This document shows, one piece after another, positions 23,506 to 35,409 of a DNA stretch of 64,000 nucleotides; the stretch's first letter is position 1, and each line of letters opens with the position of its first letter. Below the pieces are notes generated by a model, which was not told the origin of the DNA, did not search any database, and worked only from the letters and a program-made list of their open reading frames with translations. The translations under genes were made by a program, and so were the position numbers. The DNA is from Toxotes chatareus (taxonomy: Eukaryota; Chordata; Actinopteri; Toxotidae). Location of the stretch: NCBI GenBank assembly GCA_016801885.1, contig JAFBJY010000299.1, positions 1 through 64,000 on the forward strand, read 5' to 3'.

Positions 23506-24498
23506 GTAAGAGAGTGTTTCTAGGACCTGAGGATGATTCAGTTCTCAGATATATTTGAAGGAAACAGGGAGACACCAGGGCCAGATCCATACAACTGTGT
23601 CCACACAGAGACAGAAATATGCACACACACTCTTTTCACCAGATTTATAAAGCAGAGCTTTCTCATGTTACTGTTTTATCAGTCTCAGTCATTGTGAGAG
23701 TTGGTGTATGAACACGGGCCTGATTGCCACTTCCAGAGTCTGTAGACCTGTCAATGAAGAGAAGGACAAAGAAGAAACACAGTGTCTCCATGTTGGACGT
23801 TCCACTTTAATGATTTACATGTCTGAGCATTTAACAGCTTCTAGACATTGTGAACCAATTGTGTAAACAAAACATTTAGTCTCAGCTCAGGTCGTGCTGC
23901 TAAAATCATTTGTTGTCAGGTTTCTGGGATTTAATGACTGTTGGAAAGGAGCAGAATGTCCTCACACTGGATTGTAGCTCCCAAAAAAGTTTGATCAGAC
24001 TGAAAAAGGAAAGGCTTTGACCCTACAGGGTCTTCATGAGTTAAATGGTCAACATGACAACGAGCTGATAGGACTCAGTACATCATCAAGATAAAATACA
24101 TGATCAGAACCTGAAAGAATCCCAACAATCTCACAGTAATCCACCCAAAAAAATCCAAGAGTATCTCAGTAAGTTCAAATATTTGGAAAATGTATAAGAT
24201 ATAAAATCTGAGAGAAAGATCCAGAACAAGAGCTGGACTGCAGACAGTCAGAGCAGCACTGTACAAAGTAAGACTGTACATCTGTCTGCTCATGTCATCA
24301 TCTCTGAAAACAGGACCTGTGGTTTGATACAGTCATTTGTTCTATCATACAGCTTTGGCATTTAAGATGATTAGAAATACCACAAAATGAAAAAGCTTTT
24401 CTTTGCTTGTCTTTAGTTTTTATGCAGCTGATGAAAGAAATGAGCAGATTCTCAGATTCTCTTTCTTTAGTCTGACATTGTTTCTTCTGTGTCAGCAG
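23506..24498. other. NLR-1 intron
   Basis: Non-coding intron between the repeat exon and the FISNA-NACHT exon. No transposon terminus or RNA gene recognised. Confidence 0.6.
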
Positions 24499-26368
24499 AT
24501 TTTCAGCAGACAGTGGTCTGCAGGAGGTTTTAGATGAACATAAGATCAGTCTGAGGAGGAGATGTGAACATGTGACTGAAGGAACTGATGGAACAGGAAG
24601 TGAAACCCTCCTCAACACGATCTACACTGAGCTCTACATCACAGAGGGAAAGAGTGAAGAGGTTAATACCCAACATGAGGTGAGGCAGCTGGAGACAGCT
24701 TCCAAGATGGAGACCCTCCATGACACTCCAATCAAGTGCCATGAAATCTTTAAAGCCTTACGTGACCAACAGAGACACATCAGAGTCGTTCTGACGAACG
24801 GCGTCGCTGGCGTTGGAAAAACCTTCTCAGTGCAGAAGTTCACTCTGGACTGGGCAGAGGGCTCTGAAAACCAAGACGTCAGTCTGCTGGTTCTGCTTTC
24901 GTTCAGGGAGCTGAACCTGATCAAAGATGAGCAGTACAGTCTTCTCATGCTGCTCCACGTTTTCCATCCAACATTAAAGAAGGTCACAGCAGAGAAGCTC
25001 GCTGTCTGTAAAGTGTTGTTCATCTTTGACGGCCTGGATGAAAGCAGACTTTCACTGGATTTCAGCAACAGGGAGGTCGTGTCTGATGTCTCACAGAAGT
25101 CATCTGTCAACGTACTGCTGACAAACCTCATCCAGGGGAATCTGCTTCCCTCTGCTCTGGTCTGGATAACTTCTCGACCTCATGGCAGCCAATCAGATCC
25201 CTCCTGCATGTGTTGACAGGGTAACAGAAGTACGAGGCTTCACTGATGCCCAGAAGGAGGAGTACTTCAGGAGGAGATTCAGTGATGAAGAGCTGTCCAG
25301 AAGAATCATCTCACACATCAAGACATCCAGGAGCCTCCACATCATGTGTCAGATCCCGGTCTTCTGCTGGATCTCTGCTACAGTTCTGGAGCACATGTTG
25401 ACCACAGAGCAGAGAGGAGAGCTGCCCAAGACCCTGACTGACCTGTACTCACACTTCCTGCTGGTTCAGACAAAGAGGAAGAAGCACAAGTATGATGAGG
25501 GACATGAGACGAGTTCACATGAGCTGATGAAGGCTGACAGGGAAGTTCTTCTGAAGCTGGGGAGGCTGGCGTTTGAACATCTGGAGAAAGGAAACATCAT
25601 GTTCTACCAAGAAGACCTGGAGCAGTGTGGTCTTGATGTCACAGAGGCCTTGGTTTACTCAGGAGTTTGTACAGAGATCTTTAAAAGAGAGAGTGTGATC
25701 TTCCAGAAAACAGTCTACTGCTTTGTTCATCTGAGCATTCAGGAGTTTCTGGCTGCAGTCTACATGTTCCACTGTTACACAGAGAGGAAGACAAGAGTGC
25801 TGAGAACTTTCCTGGGACAAGATGACGAACACTGGGACTCAAAGCCAGAGTCTTTTATCAGGAAGACTTTTAAGCATTTCGGAAATAACAATAGCAGCTA
25901 CCCATCACTTGATGTCCTCCTCAGTGATGCCATGGTGAAATCCCTCCAAAGTAAAAATGGCCACCTGGACCTGTTTGTTCGCTTCCTTCATGGCCTGTCT
26001 CTGGAGTCCAACCAGAGACTATTAGGAGGCCTTCTGGGTCAGACAGAGAACAGACCAGAAATCATCCAGACAGCCATCAACAACCTGAAGGAGATGAACA
26101 GAGATGATATCTCTCCTGACAGAAGCATCAACATCTTCCACTGTCTGATGGAGATGAACGACCGCTCAGTACATCAGGAGATCCAAGAGTTCCTGAAGTC
26201 AGAGAACAGATCAGAGAAGAGACTCTCTGAGATCCATTGTTCAGCTCTGGCCTACGTTCTTCAGATGTCAGAGGAAGTTCTGGATGAGTTGGACGTTAAG
26301 AAGTACAACACATCAGAAGAGGGACGACGGAGACTGATCCCAGCTGTGTGGAACTGCAGAAAGGCTGT
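24499..26368 (+). CDS. NLR-1 FISNA-NACHT exon, one frameshift
   Basis: Acceptor GTGTCAGCAG, donor GT|GTAAGTCC. Order: FISNA-type region (SGLQEVLDEHKISLRRRCEHV, then LLNTIYTELYITEG), NACHT with Walker A GVAGVGKT (24800-24823) and Walker B LFIFDGLDES (about 25017), then the winged-helix and helical regions (GFTDAQKEEYFRRRFSDEEL, SRSLHIMCQIPVFCWIS, FVHLSIQEFLAAVYMF) and a C-terminal stretch ending NCRKAV. NACHT proteins bind ATP and oligomerise as cytosolic innate-immune sensors. The usual RPAAANQIPP is broken: CGACCT is followed by CATGGCA, one base too many near 25180, so the frame jumps. Everything else is open, so this is either a single-hit pseudogene or a sequence error. Confidence 0.85.
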
Positions 26369-26699
26369 GTAAGTCCAGACATGATCTTTAACATTATCAG
26401 TCAGTGTACATTAGTAGTTTAGTTTTTCAAATATACACAGGATTATTCTCATTATTATTAGTTTCATAATCTTTAGGTCAGCTGTGTGTTTTTCTGGAGA
26501 TGTTTTAAATGTGTTTTTCAAACGTAGATTTTTCAGTTGGTTGTGATTATTGCTGTTAAGTTTTTCTTTATTATTAACTGCTTTTTTTCTGATTCTACAT
26601 TATTTTGTTAACCTGTTCATGCTATTTTGAGTCTTTTTGTTTTCATGTAAACTTGATAAATCAAATATATGATTCAGGTGATTAAACTCTACTGAAAAC

Positions 26700-26950
26700 A
26701 TAAGACTCTTGAAATAAGTCCTTCTCAAATAGTGGAGTGTGCCCCCCTGGGGCTGCGTGTGACCCCGAAATCGCACCAGAGACGGAGATAATGAAACACA
26801 CGAAAGTTACCCGAAAGCTAAGACGAGGAACTATAATGAAGCCTACACAGCGCTTGGCGCGAAATGTTTTCTTCTTCCTGGGGGGGGGGTCTGACTATTG
26901 GTTGAAGTCAAGAAATGTGAATTTGTCCTTTAATGTTGTTTAATTACACA
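26700..26950. mobile_element. Probable hAT-related remnant
   Basis: It begins near TTCTCAAATAGTGGAGTGTG followed by a CCCCCCTGGGG block, a terminus style familiar from fish ZBED-type hAT elements. It has a G10 run at 26881-26890 and no recognisable transposase. No target duplication found, so class and limits are uncertain. Confidence 0.4.
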
Positions 26951-27027
26951 AAGTTCAGTAAGACGAAGGTCATGTAAAAACTTCTATGATGAAGAGAAGA
27001 GTCCAACATGTCTTATTCTTTATTCAG

Positions 27028-27200
27028 ATTGAGTTCCTGCAGTTTGTCAGAGATCAGCTGTGCTTCTCTGGCCTCAGCTCTGAAGTCCAACCCTCCCATC
27101 TGAGACACCTGGACCTGAGCTACAACGAGCTGCAGGATTCAGGAGTGAAGCTGCTGTGTGGTTTTCTGGAGAGTCCACACTGTAGACTGGAGACTCTGAG
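27028..27200 (+). pseudogene. NLR-1 LRR exon 1, one base short
   Basis: Acceptor TTTATTCAG, donor GAG|GTCAGTTC. It is 173 bases where its four sister exons are 174: AAGTCCAACCC has three Cs where the sisters have four, so the frame shifts before HLRHLDLSYNELQDSGVKLL. The missing C in a homopolymer could be a sequencing error; if real, the reading frame breaks at the first LRR. Confidence 0.75.
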
Positions 27201-27238
27201 GTCAGTTCACTGTCTGTTACTGTTATAGACCTTAGATC

Positions 27239-28078
27239 CTAGATGTCAAAGTCAAGGCTCGCGGGCCACATCCGGCCTGCAAAATAATTTTCTATGGCCC
27301 CCGGGATGATATGAGTATTAGAATTAGTATTAGCTGCCGTTTTGCATGCGCCAATACCACATTACCCACAATGCAACAGTAGCGAACAGACTCACTGCAG
27401 TGCTAGCCTGGTTGTCATGACTACCAAAACGCTTTGCGCAGTGCAGCAAGCGGGCATCGCTTTAATTATCCATCAGCAGTCAGAGCAGATGTCGACTTTC
27501 AGCTACCCCCTCCCTAAAAAATGGCTAAACGGAAGGTGTACGCCGAGAACAGGGGTTTCAAGCCAGGTGGGAGGCAAAGTACATGTTCAAGGAGGTAAAA
27601 GGCAAACCTGTGTGTCTTCTGTGTGGAGAAAGGCTGTACTGAAAGAATATAATCTAAGAAGGCACCTCTTCTTGATATTAAGGAACATATTTTGTTTTTA
27701 ACGGACATTTACTTTTTTGCTGTTTGCCTGTTGAAATCGTTTCCTTGAAATTACTAACAGAGCCATAAGACAATATTGCTTTATTCATTTAATGTACAGG
27801 ACATGTGATTTCTCTTTAAAGGACGTTTGTTTTTGTCTATGTGCCTGTTGAAAATGTTTTCACTGGAAATTACTGACAGAGCCATAAAAATACTGGATTA
27901 TTCATTTAAACATTGGCCTAGTATAAATCATTGACATAGTATAAATCTTGTAGGTATTGGTTCAATAGGCTATGTGTAATCATTTCAGTGTTTTAATAAA
28001 CATTGAATCAGCCTGGCCCTTGGCTTGTAGCAAATTTGTTTTTTTGGCCCTCTGTGTATTTGACTTTGACATCCCTGT
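27239..28078 (+). mobile_element. hAT element with 8-bp target duplication
   Basis: CTTAGATC occurs at 27231-27238 and 28079-28086. The ends are inverted repeats sharing GATGTCAAAGTCAA. Inside, at about 27522, is a start reading MAKRKVYAENRGFQARW and then KGKPVCLLCG and EYNLRRH, the style of BED-finger N-termini in hAT transposases of the GTF2IRD2/ZBED group. The catalytic region is deleted and the frame shifts. It sits in the intron after LRR exon 1; the corresponding introns elsewhere lack it. Confidence 0.85.
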
Positions 28079-29025
28079 CTTAGATCATTAATCCACAACC
28101 TGGTTTATCTTCAGTTCTTTTTACTCTCACATCTGTCACTTCTCACACACAGTTCTACATCAAACTGTAGACAAATTTGTGCTTTTTCATGTATTATAAT
28201 ACAAAAACATTCTTCTTTCCCAAGTTTCCAAACCAAATCATCTCAGTTACTATCATTTTTTAACCATTTTCATCATTGCTTCAGCAGTTACTTTCAGGTT
28301 TCAGATTCCAGTTTCCTTCAGTTTTCAGCATTCACACTCATTATCATCAGGAACTGCATTTTCTAATTCTTCTAATTCTTCTGTACAAATTCTGGCACAT
28401 TACTCGTCCCACAGCTTTGAGAAAACCCAGGCAAAGTATACATCAGAACATGCAGTTTGACATAAGTCTCAAAAACTGAAAAGTTTAGAGAAAATGATCA
28501 AACCCACTCATATTTGGAGCCATAAAACTGAGAGTCATAAGACTGGCTCTAAATGGATTAATTAAGTCTTAGTCTTATGAGCTGTTACTAATGATATTAA
28601 CAAGGTCTTGATACCTGTAGTGACAATGGTCAGGGTGAGGATACACCTCCAGGACATGAATGAAAGTCCATATAATGTCTTCTTTAGTGGTTCAAATATG
28701 ACTCAGTGTGTGTGTGTGAACCTGTGTGATACAGTTAAAGACATCAGTGATTGTACTGGTTATATTATCACAATATCACTGTATAACTTGTTAGTAGGAT
28801 TATCAGTGCCACAAATAAAATCACACAAAGTCCTTCAGCTGCTCCTGAATGACTGCTCCCTCACATCCACGTGTATAAATATCCAGCATCTCACAGCTCA
28901 TTGTGATGATCCACAATAAGAGAAGGACAAAGTCCCTCTATTCTTGTTAGTGAAAGCTCATTGATTAGGACATATCTGATTGGATTAGAAATGATTTTTA
29001 TCCACATGATTTATTCTTTATTCAG
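28079..29025. other. Duplicated NLR-1 intron sequence
   Basis: 28100-28440 matches 30290-30690, and 28580-28900 matches 31590-31880, showing that LRR exons were copied together with intron sequence. The last 75 bases before each acceptor (ATTAGGACATATCTGATTGG and on to TTTATTCAG) are shared by the LRR exons at 29026, 30053, 32125 and 32669. No gene. Confidence 0.7.
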
Positions 29026-29199
29026 ATTGAGTTCCTGCAGTTTGTCAGAGATCAGCTGTGCTTCTCTGGCCTCAGCTCTGAAGTCCAACCCCTCCCATCT
29101 GAGACACCTGGACCTGAGTGAGAACAAGCTGCAGGATTCAGGAGTAAAGCTGCTGTGTGGTTTTCTGGAGAGTCCACACTGTAGACTGGAGACTCTGAG
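29026..29199 (+). CDS. NLR-1 LRR exon 2
   Basis: A 174-base exon with one completing base, 57 codons and two left over. It encodes LSSCSLSEISCASLASAL, then HLRHLDLSENKLQDSGVK and LESPHCRLETLR: two ribonuclease-inhibitor-type LRR units. LRRs of this type form the ligand-facing or regulatory arc of NLR proteins. Acceptor TTTATTCAG, donor GAG|GTCAGTTC. Confidence 0.85.
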
Positions 29200-30052
29200 G
29201 TCAGTTCACTGTCTGTAACTGTTGTAGATCTTAGATCTTTAATCCACAACTGAACCTGGTTTATCTTCATCCAGAACTTGAATCTGTTCATCTTGAATGA
29301 ATGAATAAAAGAATGAGTGTGTATGTGTGTGTGTGTGTGTGTTTTTTGATCTTTAACACAAGTGTGTAAATTGTGGTCTTTTCTCCTTGAGTTGAATTGA
29401 CTTGTTAAATGTGTTAAGGAGCAAAGACTTAAAGGACCACACTGTTGGTTTGACATGTTTCAGTCCATTAACTGCAAATCTTGTTGTATTGTAAAGTGTC
29501 ACTGGCTGTTTGGAAAGACACCAACAAATAAAATGCATTATTCTTATTATTTCCAGTAGTACCAGTATTAAATTGTATGTATGTGACTTTGCTGCTGAGC
29601 ATTTTCCAAAGTTTTCCATTAAATCCATCTGTAATTTGGGATCAAATAGTTGTTGTTCAGTTGAATATGTGTTTAGTTGTGGATTTCCTGAGCTGATCTG
29701 CAGGATAGAGACCAGGACCAAGCAAGACATTTTTCCTGGATCAGGACTGAACATTTGAAGTTTGATCCATTTCAGTGGTGAATCAAAGTCAGTTTTTAGT
29801 CCAACATGTCTGATTTGATCTTTATCTTCTAATTCCAGACTTGACTGAGGTCAGCAACATGTTATGAATCTGTGTCGACATGAATAGTTGTATGAATGTT
29901 GTGGATGATGTGTGTAGAAAGCTGACATTATGATGATCCACAATAAGAGAAGGACAAAGTCCCTCTACTCATGTTAGTGAAAGCTCATTGATTAGGACAT
30001 ATCTGATTGGATTAGAAATGATTTTTATCCACATGATTTATTCTTTATTCAG
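29200..30052. other. NLR-1 intron
   Basis: Non-coding, with a short TG repeat near 29320-29342. TTAAGGAGCAAAGACTTAAA (29415) recurs in NLR-2 at 63146, a trace of shared ancestry of the introns. Confidence 0.6.
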
Positions 30053-30226
30053 ATTGAGGTGCTGCAGTTTGTCAGAGATCAGCTGTGCTTCTCTGGCCTC
30101 AGCTCTGAAGTCCAACCCCTCCCATCTGAGACACCTGGACCTGAGCTACAACGAGTTGCAGGATTCAGGAGTGAAGCTGCTGTGTGGTTCTCTGGAGAGT
30201 CCACACTGTAGACTGGAGACTCTGAG
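30053..30226 (+). CDS. NLR-1 LRR exon 3
   Basis: A 174-base cassette with the same phase and splice sites as LRR exon 2. It encodes LRCCSLSEISC, then HLRHLDLSYNELQDSGVK and LESPHCRLETLR. It differs from exons 2 and 4 at a handful of codons, mostly on the concave-face strand, as expected of recent tandem copies. Confidence 0.85.
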
Positions 30227-32124
30227 GTCAGTTCGCTGTCTGTTACTGTTGTAGATCTTATATCTTTAATCCACAACTGAACCTGCTTTATCTTCAGCTC
30301 TTTTTATTCCCACATCTGTCACTTCTCACACACAGTTCTACATCAAATTGTAGACAAATTTGTGCTTTTTCACACAATGTAACTACTTCAGCAATTGGAC
30401 TAAGAAATAGATAAATGGAGTTAATCTGACATTATAATACAAAAACTTTCTTCTTTCCCAAGTTTCCAAACCAAATCATCTCAGTTACTATCATTTTTAA
30501 CCATTTTCATCACTGCTTCAGCAGTTACTTTAAGGTTTCAATTTCCAGTTTCCTTCAGTTTTCAGCATTCACACTCATTATCATCAGGAACTGCATTTTC
30601 TAATTCTTCTGTACAAATTCTGGCACATTACTCGTCCCACAGCTTTGAGAAAACCCAGGCAAAGTATACATCACAATGTGCAGTTTGACATAAGTCTTCC
30701 TTTTGAAAATCAATAGGAAGTTTAGAGAAAATGATCAAACCCACTCATGTTTGGAACCATAAAACTTTTTCACACTATCACATAGAAACATGGTTGAAAA
30801 GTTGTTCAGTGGTTCATCAGACTTGTGACTGTCTCAGGTTAAATTAGTATTTTGATATCTAGTCTGATTTCTACAAAATCCCAGTTGATCTTTCTTTGAC
30901 TGTCTCAGATTTTATAATGGGTCTGTATTGTGTGGAATGTTCAGAGCTGGAGTGTGTGACATCACCCACACTCTGACTGCCATCACTGAAAAATCTCCCA
31001 GAAATCTTTTTCAACCTCATTTCATTTTCACAGTTACCAACCTTCAGGGGTAATTTATACATCAAAAAATAGAGAAATGTGTCCTCTCTCACCCAGTGTT
31101 ACTCTCAGTGTGACATGACCCACAGTTTTAAGTCAGTCTGCTTTAAGTGCAGAGAGTACTGACCACAACTCCCATAGACTGCCATGTTACACTGAGTTCT
31201 TCAGTCCTTCTCATGAACAGAGATGATGGGAGTATTTAAACTGTGACAGCTCATACACCATAAACAGTAGCGACATATAAAATACATCAGTGTCTTCACT
31301 GAAGCCATGTGATGCTCATGGTGAAAAGGTTTTGTTGACAGGACTTTTAATTTCCGAGCTATCAGGGCATTTCTGATGACAAGTTTTGTCCTATACCCTG
31401 TTGTCTGCTAGGCATACACACTGGTTTCTCTGTGTATTTACTTTCTGGTCCAGGGTCTAGTCTCCATAGCAACCAATGATTCAACAGTAATTAACTCTTA
31501 GTCTCGTGGGGACCAATTTTATTGTCGGCCATCTTGTCCTCTCCTAACAGGAAATATCACACAGCAGCTTTAAGTCAGATCAACACACCTGTTACTAATG
31601 ATATTAACAAGGTCTTGATACCTGTAGTGACAATGGTCAGGGTGAGGATACGTCTCCAGGACATGAATGAAAGTCCATATAATGTCCTCTTTAATGGTTT
31701 AAACATGACTCAGTGTGTGTGCGAAACCTGTGAGATACAGTTAAAGACATCAGTGATTGTACTGGTTATATTATCACCAATATCACTGCATAACATAGTA
31801 GGACTAACAGTGCCATAAATAACATCACACAAGGTCCTTCAGCTGCTCCTGAATGACTGCTCCCTCACATCCACTTGTTTCTGCAGACATGTTCTAGTTA
31901 TTATTGTTACTACTAGAAGTATTAGTAGTACCAGTATGGTATGCAAGCATGTCATGAATTTTGTGGTGACATTTGGATGATGTGTGTAGAAGGCTGACAT
32001 TATGATGATCCACAGTAAGAGAAGGACAAAGTCCCTCTACTCATGTTAGTGAAAGCTCATTGATTAGGACATATCTGATTGGATTAGAAATGATTTTTAT
32101 CCACATGATTTATTCTTTATTCAG
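30227..32124. other. NLR-1 intron, longest LRR spacer
   Basis: Non-coding. 30290-30690 and 31590-31880 are copies of intron blocks near 28100 and 28580. 30700-31580 is extra sequence with no recognised element. No gene seen. Confidence 0.6.
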
Positions 32125-32298
32125 ATTGAGTTTCTGCAGTTTGTCAGAGATCAGCTGTGCTTCTCTGGCCTCAGCTCTGAAGTCCAACCCCTCCCATCTG
32201 AGAGACCTGGATTTCAGTGACAACAAGCTGCAGGATACAGGAGTGAAGCTGCTGTGTGGTTCTCTGGAGAGTCCACACTGTAGACTGGAGACTCTGAG
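32125..32298 (+). CDS. NLR-1 LRR exon 4
   Basis: A 174-base cassette, same phase. It encodes LSFCSLSEISC, then HLRDLDFSDNKLQDTGVK and LESPHCRLETLR. The downstream intron (32299-32580) is closely similar to the intron after the NLR-2 LRR exon (62725-62990). Confidence 0.85.
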
Positions 32299-32668
32299 GT
32301 CAGTTCACTGTCTGTTACTGTTGTAGGTCTTATATCTTTAATCCACAACTGAACCTGGTTTATCTTCATAAAGAACTTGAATCCATTCATCTTGAATGAA
32401 TTAATGAATGAGGTTTGAAATAGTTGTTGTTCCATATTGTGACTTTTTCTTATCTCAGACTAAGAATTATTCCTTTAGTTTCACTTCATTTCAGTCAGTT
32501 GTCATGAATAATGTCTGTTGACTTCAATGAAACCTTCAGAACTCACACACTTGTATTTGTCACAGTCAGCAGACTGCTAAATTGTATGTACTCACAATGC
32601 TCATTGATTAGGACATATCTGATTGGATTAGAAATGATTTTTATCCACATGATTTATTCTTTATTCAG

Positions 32669-32842
32669 ATTGAGTTCCTGCAGTTTGTCAGAGATCAGCT
32701 GTGCTTCTCTGGCCTCAGCTCTGAAGTCCAACCCCTCCCATCTGAGAGATCTGTACCTGAGTGAAAACAAGCTGCAGGATTCAGACCTGAAGGATCTGTC
32801 TGATCTTGTGAAGAGACCAGACTATAGACTGGAGACTCTGAG
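32669..32842 (+). CDS. NLR-1 LRR exon 5, last LRR
   Basis: A 174-base cassette. The first half is like its sisters; the second half diverges to LYLSENKLQDSDLKDLSDLVKR, the form usual in the last LRR exon before a terminal exon or B30.2 exon in fish NLRs. Donor GAG|GTCAGTAG. Two possible continuations are the short terminal exon at 33127 or the decayed B30.2 exon at 33889. Confidence 0.8.
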
Positions 32843-33126
32843 GTCAGTAGATGGTTGGAGTCAGTCCATTCTGCTTTCATCAGTATTGTACTAAACACAG
32901 TTCGTATCAAAGCAAAGATCCAGTGTCTCCTGTAAACCTCCAACCTTCTCAGTGGCTGCTTTCCTCATTGAAGCTGTGAGAGGAGAACGGTGACAGGCTT
33001 CAGGATTGGACAGAAAAACAGAGAGACAGACAGCAGTCAGCCAATCAGATCAGCCACAAGCCTGGTTGTGATTGTGTGTTTGAGTTGATGTGAAGACGAC
33101 TGTTGTTGTTGTGTTCATGTCTACAG

Positions 33127-33133
33127 GAAGTAG
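33127..33133 (+). other. Possible short terminal exon (stop)
   Basis: After the acceptor TGTCTACAG at 33126 the sequence GAAGTAG would, in the phase of LRR exon 5, add Arg-Lys and a stop. Fish NLRs without B30.2 often end with such a tiny exon, so this may be the real 3' end of NLR-1 coding sequence. Transcript data would be needed to decide. Confidence 0.35.
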
Positions 33134-33888
33134 AGCTGGATTACAGCTGACAGCCTCACAAGATGTGTAGAGACAGTGGTCCTCATTCATCAAAGTGTCG
33201 TAGCATCAAATCTGATCTGAAACTGTTTGTTGTCTCATTTCAACAGTAAAGAATTGATGACTTTGATCTTTGTCACAGCTCTGAGATCAGTCTGACTGCA
33301 GCCTGCAAATCACTGGCTCTGATTTCAGAGAAGCATCATGACATGTTGTCAGCATGTGGTCTGATACAGAGCAGAACCTCTGCTGAAGTCCAGTGATCAC
33401 ATCTGTATATCTGTCCATCTGTCAGATACTTTCAGTGACAGCCTCCATGTTTATTTGTCAGCTGATATTTCAGAAGCAGATCAGATGTTCATCAACACAC
33501 AGAGACTCTTTCTTTAAATGGAACATGAGTTGACATGTAACAGCAGTGAATCCATCACTAAACTGTTTGTGCAGTAATGAAGCTTCATGACTCAGCAGTT
33601 TATTTCCACTGTGGACTTGAGTGAAACATTCAGAGTAAACAGACTTGATGCTAAAAGTCTCTGCAGGTGTGTGAGCTTCCAGCTCAGTGTCTTCACTCCA
33701 ATACGTTAACATGAGAGCTGAGAGGAAGCTGCTACACTACACAGCTGCTCCACTTCTGCTCTGAACAGGACTGAAGTCCCTGCTGCTCTTTATACTGGAT
33801 GTGCTGCATCAGTGACTGACAGCTGATGAAGTGAGTCTCTGTAAACACTGATTTATCACCTCTGTTGTCTGTCTTCTTCTCTCAACAG

Positions 33889-34321
33889 CTGGAGGGAGCG
33901 AGCTTTCCAAATGTGAGAGTGAAGAGGACGGTGTGTGTGTGTGTTGACAGAGGACGAGCTGTGTCCTGATGATCCAGAGAGGTTGAAGCAGCAGCAGCTT
34001 GTGTGTAGAGAGGCTCTGATTGGTCCATGTTACTGGGAGGTAGAGTGGAGAGGAGAGCTTCATCCAGCAGTGACTGACAGAGGAACCAGAAGAAGTGGAG
34101 AAGACTCTCAGTGCTGCAGTCTGAACTGCTCTGAGAACAGCTCCACTGTCAAGTCCACCATCATCCCTGTGTGTTCCTCTGGATCTGAAAGAGAATCATC
34201 AGTGTATCTGGACTGCTCTGCTGCTGCTCTGTCCTTCTACACAGTCTCTGCAGACACACTGAGACTCCTCCACCCTCCATCTGGACTCTTCTTAATTAAT
34301 CAGCTCCATCATGTGGTGTGA
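33889..34321 (+). pseudogene. Decayed B30.2 (PRY-SPRY) exon of NLR-1
   Basis: Acceptor CTCTCAACAG at 33888. In the phase of the last LRR exon it hits TGA within ten codons, but a second frame from 33935 shows B30.2 hallmarks: CYWEVEWRGE (about 34029-34055) and VYLDCSAAALSFYTVSADTL (about 34203). The middle SPRY strands are shortened and the usual final LYPGF-type end is missing. In fish NLRs this domain is a probable ligand-binding tail. The deletion and stop make a working domain unlikely. Confidence 0.7.
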
Positions 34322-35097
34322 TGGAGAATTGCAGCTAATTTCTACATTATTTTTTCTGTCTTGCAGATCTTGGAGGTTCATAGTTATGCAGTAAGTTGAG
34401 GCATCATTATGTGTCTGCTGTACAAAGCACACAAGACATATATTATTATTCACCATACTTCTTCTTCTTTAGTCCTGATGAACGTTCTAATTAAATATGT
34501 TTCAGTCTCTTTACCTTGCTCTGACTGACTCTGACTAATTATCAAAGTAAAAGTAGGTAATGTGAAGGCAGCATTTAAATATTTTATTCAGCTGCATAGA
34601 ACTATTTTTACTCATTTTATAAACTGCACTGTGTTTTGTATAAATGTTAATACTTTGTTTGTATATATCTTAATTTACTTGTAAAATACATATCAAAGTC
34701 CTTGCGACTCAAATGTCTTCACAACAACAGTTAGCTGTTGAAAATGTCTTCATTTATTTATGGATTTTATTCTGAACACTGAGACACTATGTTGTTGAAA
34801 CAGAGAGAAGTCACATCTGTCCCAGAATGATTTTAGATCCCAGTGCTTCCACTTTGACTTCCTGGTATCATGTTGTTGAACGCGACAGACATCACTCACC
34901 TGTACTGATATGATATGATATGATATGATATGATATGATATGCATCAGTGTTGGAAAGAAAGAGCTACAGGTTAATGTGATAGAAACACATGTTTTTCTG
35001 TATGGTCCACTCATTATTTGCATCTGTCACTGTAGCTTTTTTTAGACCCATGGTGATAACTGACTTTTGTATGAATAAATCTGAAATAATGAGCTTA
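34322..35097. other. Intergenic after NLR-1
   Basis: AT-rich non-coding sequence with a (TGATA)n array at 34906-34942. A TCTTGCAG acceptor-like site lies at 34360-34367 with no clear exon. No gene. Confidence 0.5.
34906..34942. repeat. (TGATA)n microsatellite
   Basis: About seven perfect pentamer units. Confidence 0.95.
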
Positions 35098-35407
35098 CAG
35101 TGGGTATGGAAAGTATTCAGACCCCCTTAGATTTTTCACTCTTTGTTGCCATTAGCTCAAAAGTGTGCTTCTGCTAAATACTGAGCAAAGGGTCTGAATA
35201 CTTATGGCCGTGTGATATTTCAGTTTTTCTTTTTTAATAAATCTGCAAAAATTTCCACAATGTTGTGTTTGTCTGTCAATATGGGGGGCCTGTGTGTACA
35301 TTAATGAGGGAAAAAAATGATGACCATGCTAATGATTTTAGCAAGTGGCTGCAATTTAACAAAGAGTGAAAAATGTAAGGGGTTTTGAACACTTTCCGTA
35401 CCCACTG
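35098..35407 (+). mobile_element. Short Tc1/mariner-type element (MITE)
   Basis: It is flanked by TA at 35096-35097 and 35408-35409. The ends are inverted: CAGTGGGTATGGAAAGTATT on the left and, reverse-complemented, CAGTGGGTACGGAAAGTGTT on the right, with further pairing of TTTTTCACTCTTTGTT. At 310 bp it has no transposase and is an internally deleted Tc1-like copy. Confidence 0.9.
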
Positions 35408-35409
35408 TA

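Noticed and set aside
26737..26943. 68-codon frame starting MCPPGAACDPE
   Set aside because: It lies within a probable hAT-related remnant with a G10 run; no domain.
28961..32326. LRR frames starting MIRTYLIGLEMIF as independent short genes
   Set aside because: The MIRTYL part is intron sequence shared by the cassettes; the real exons begin after TTTATTCAG.
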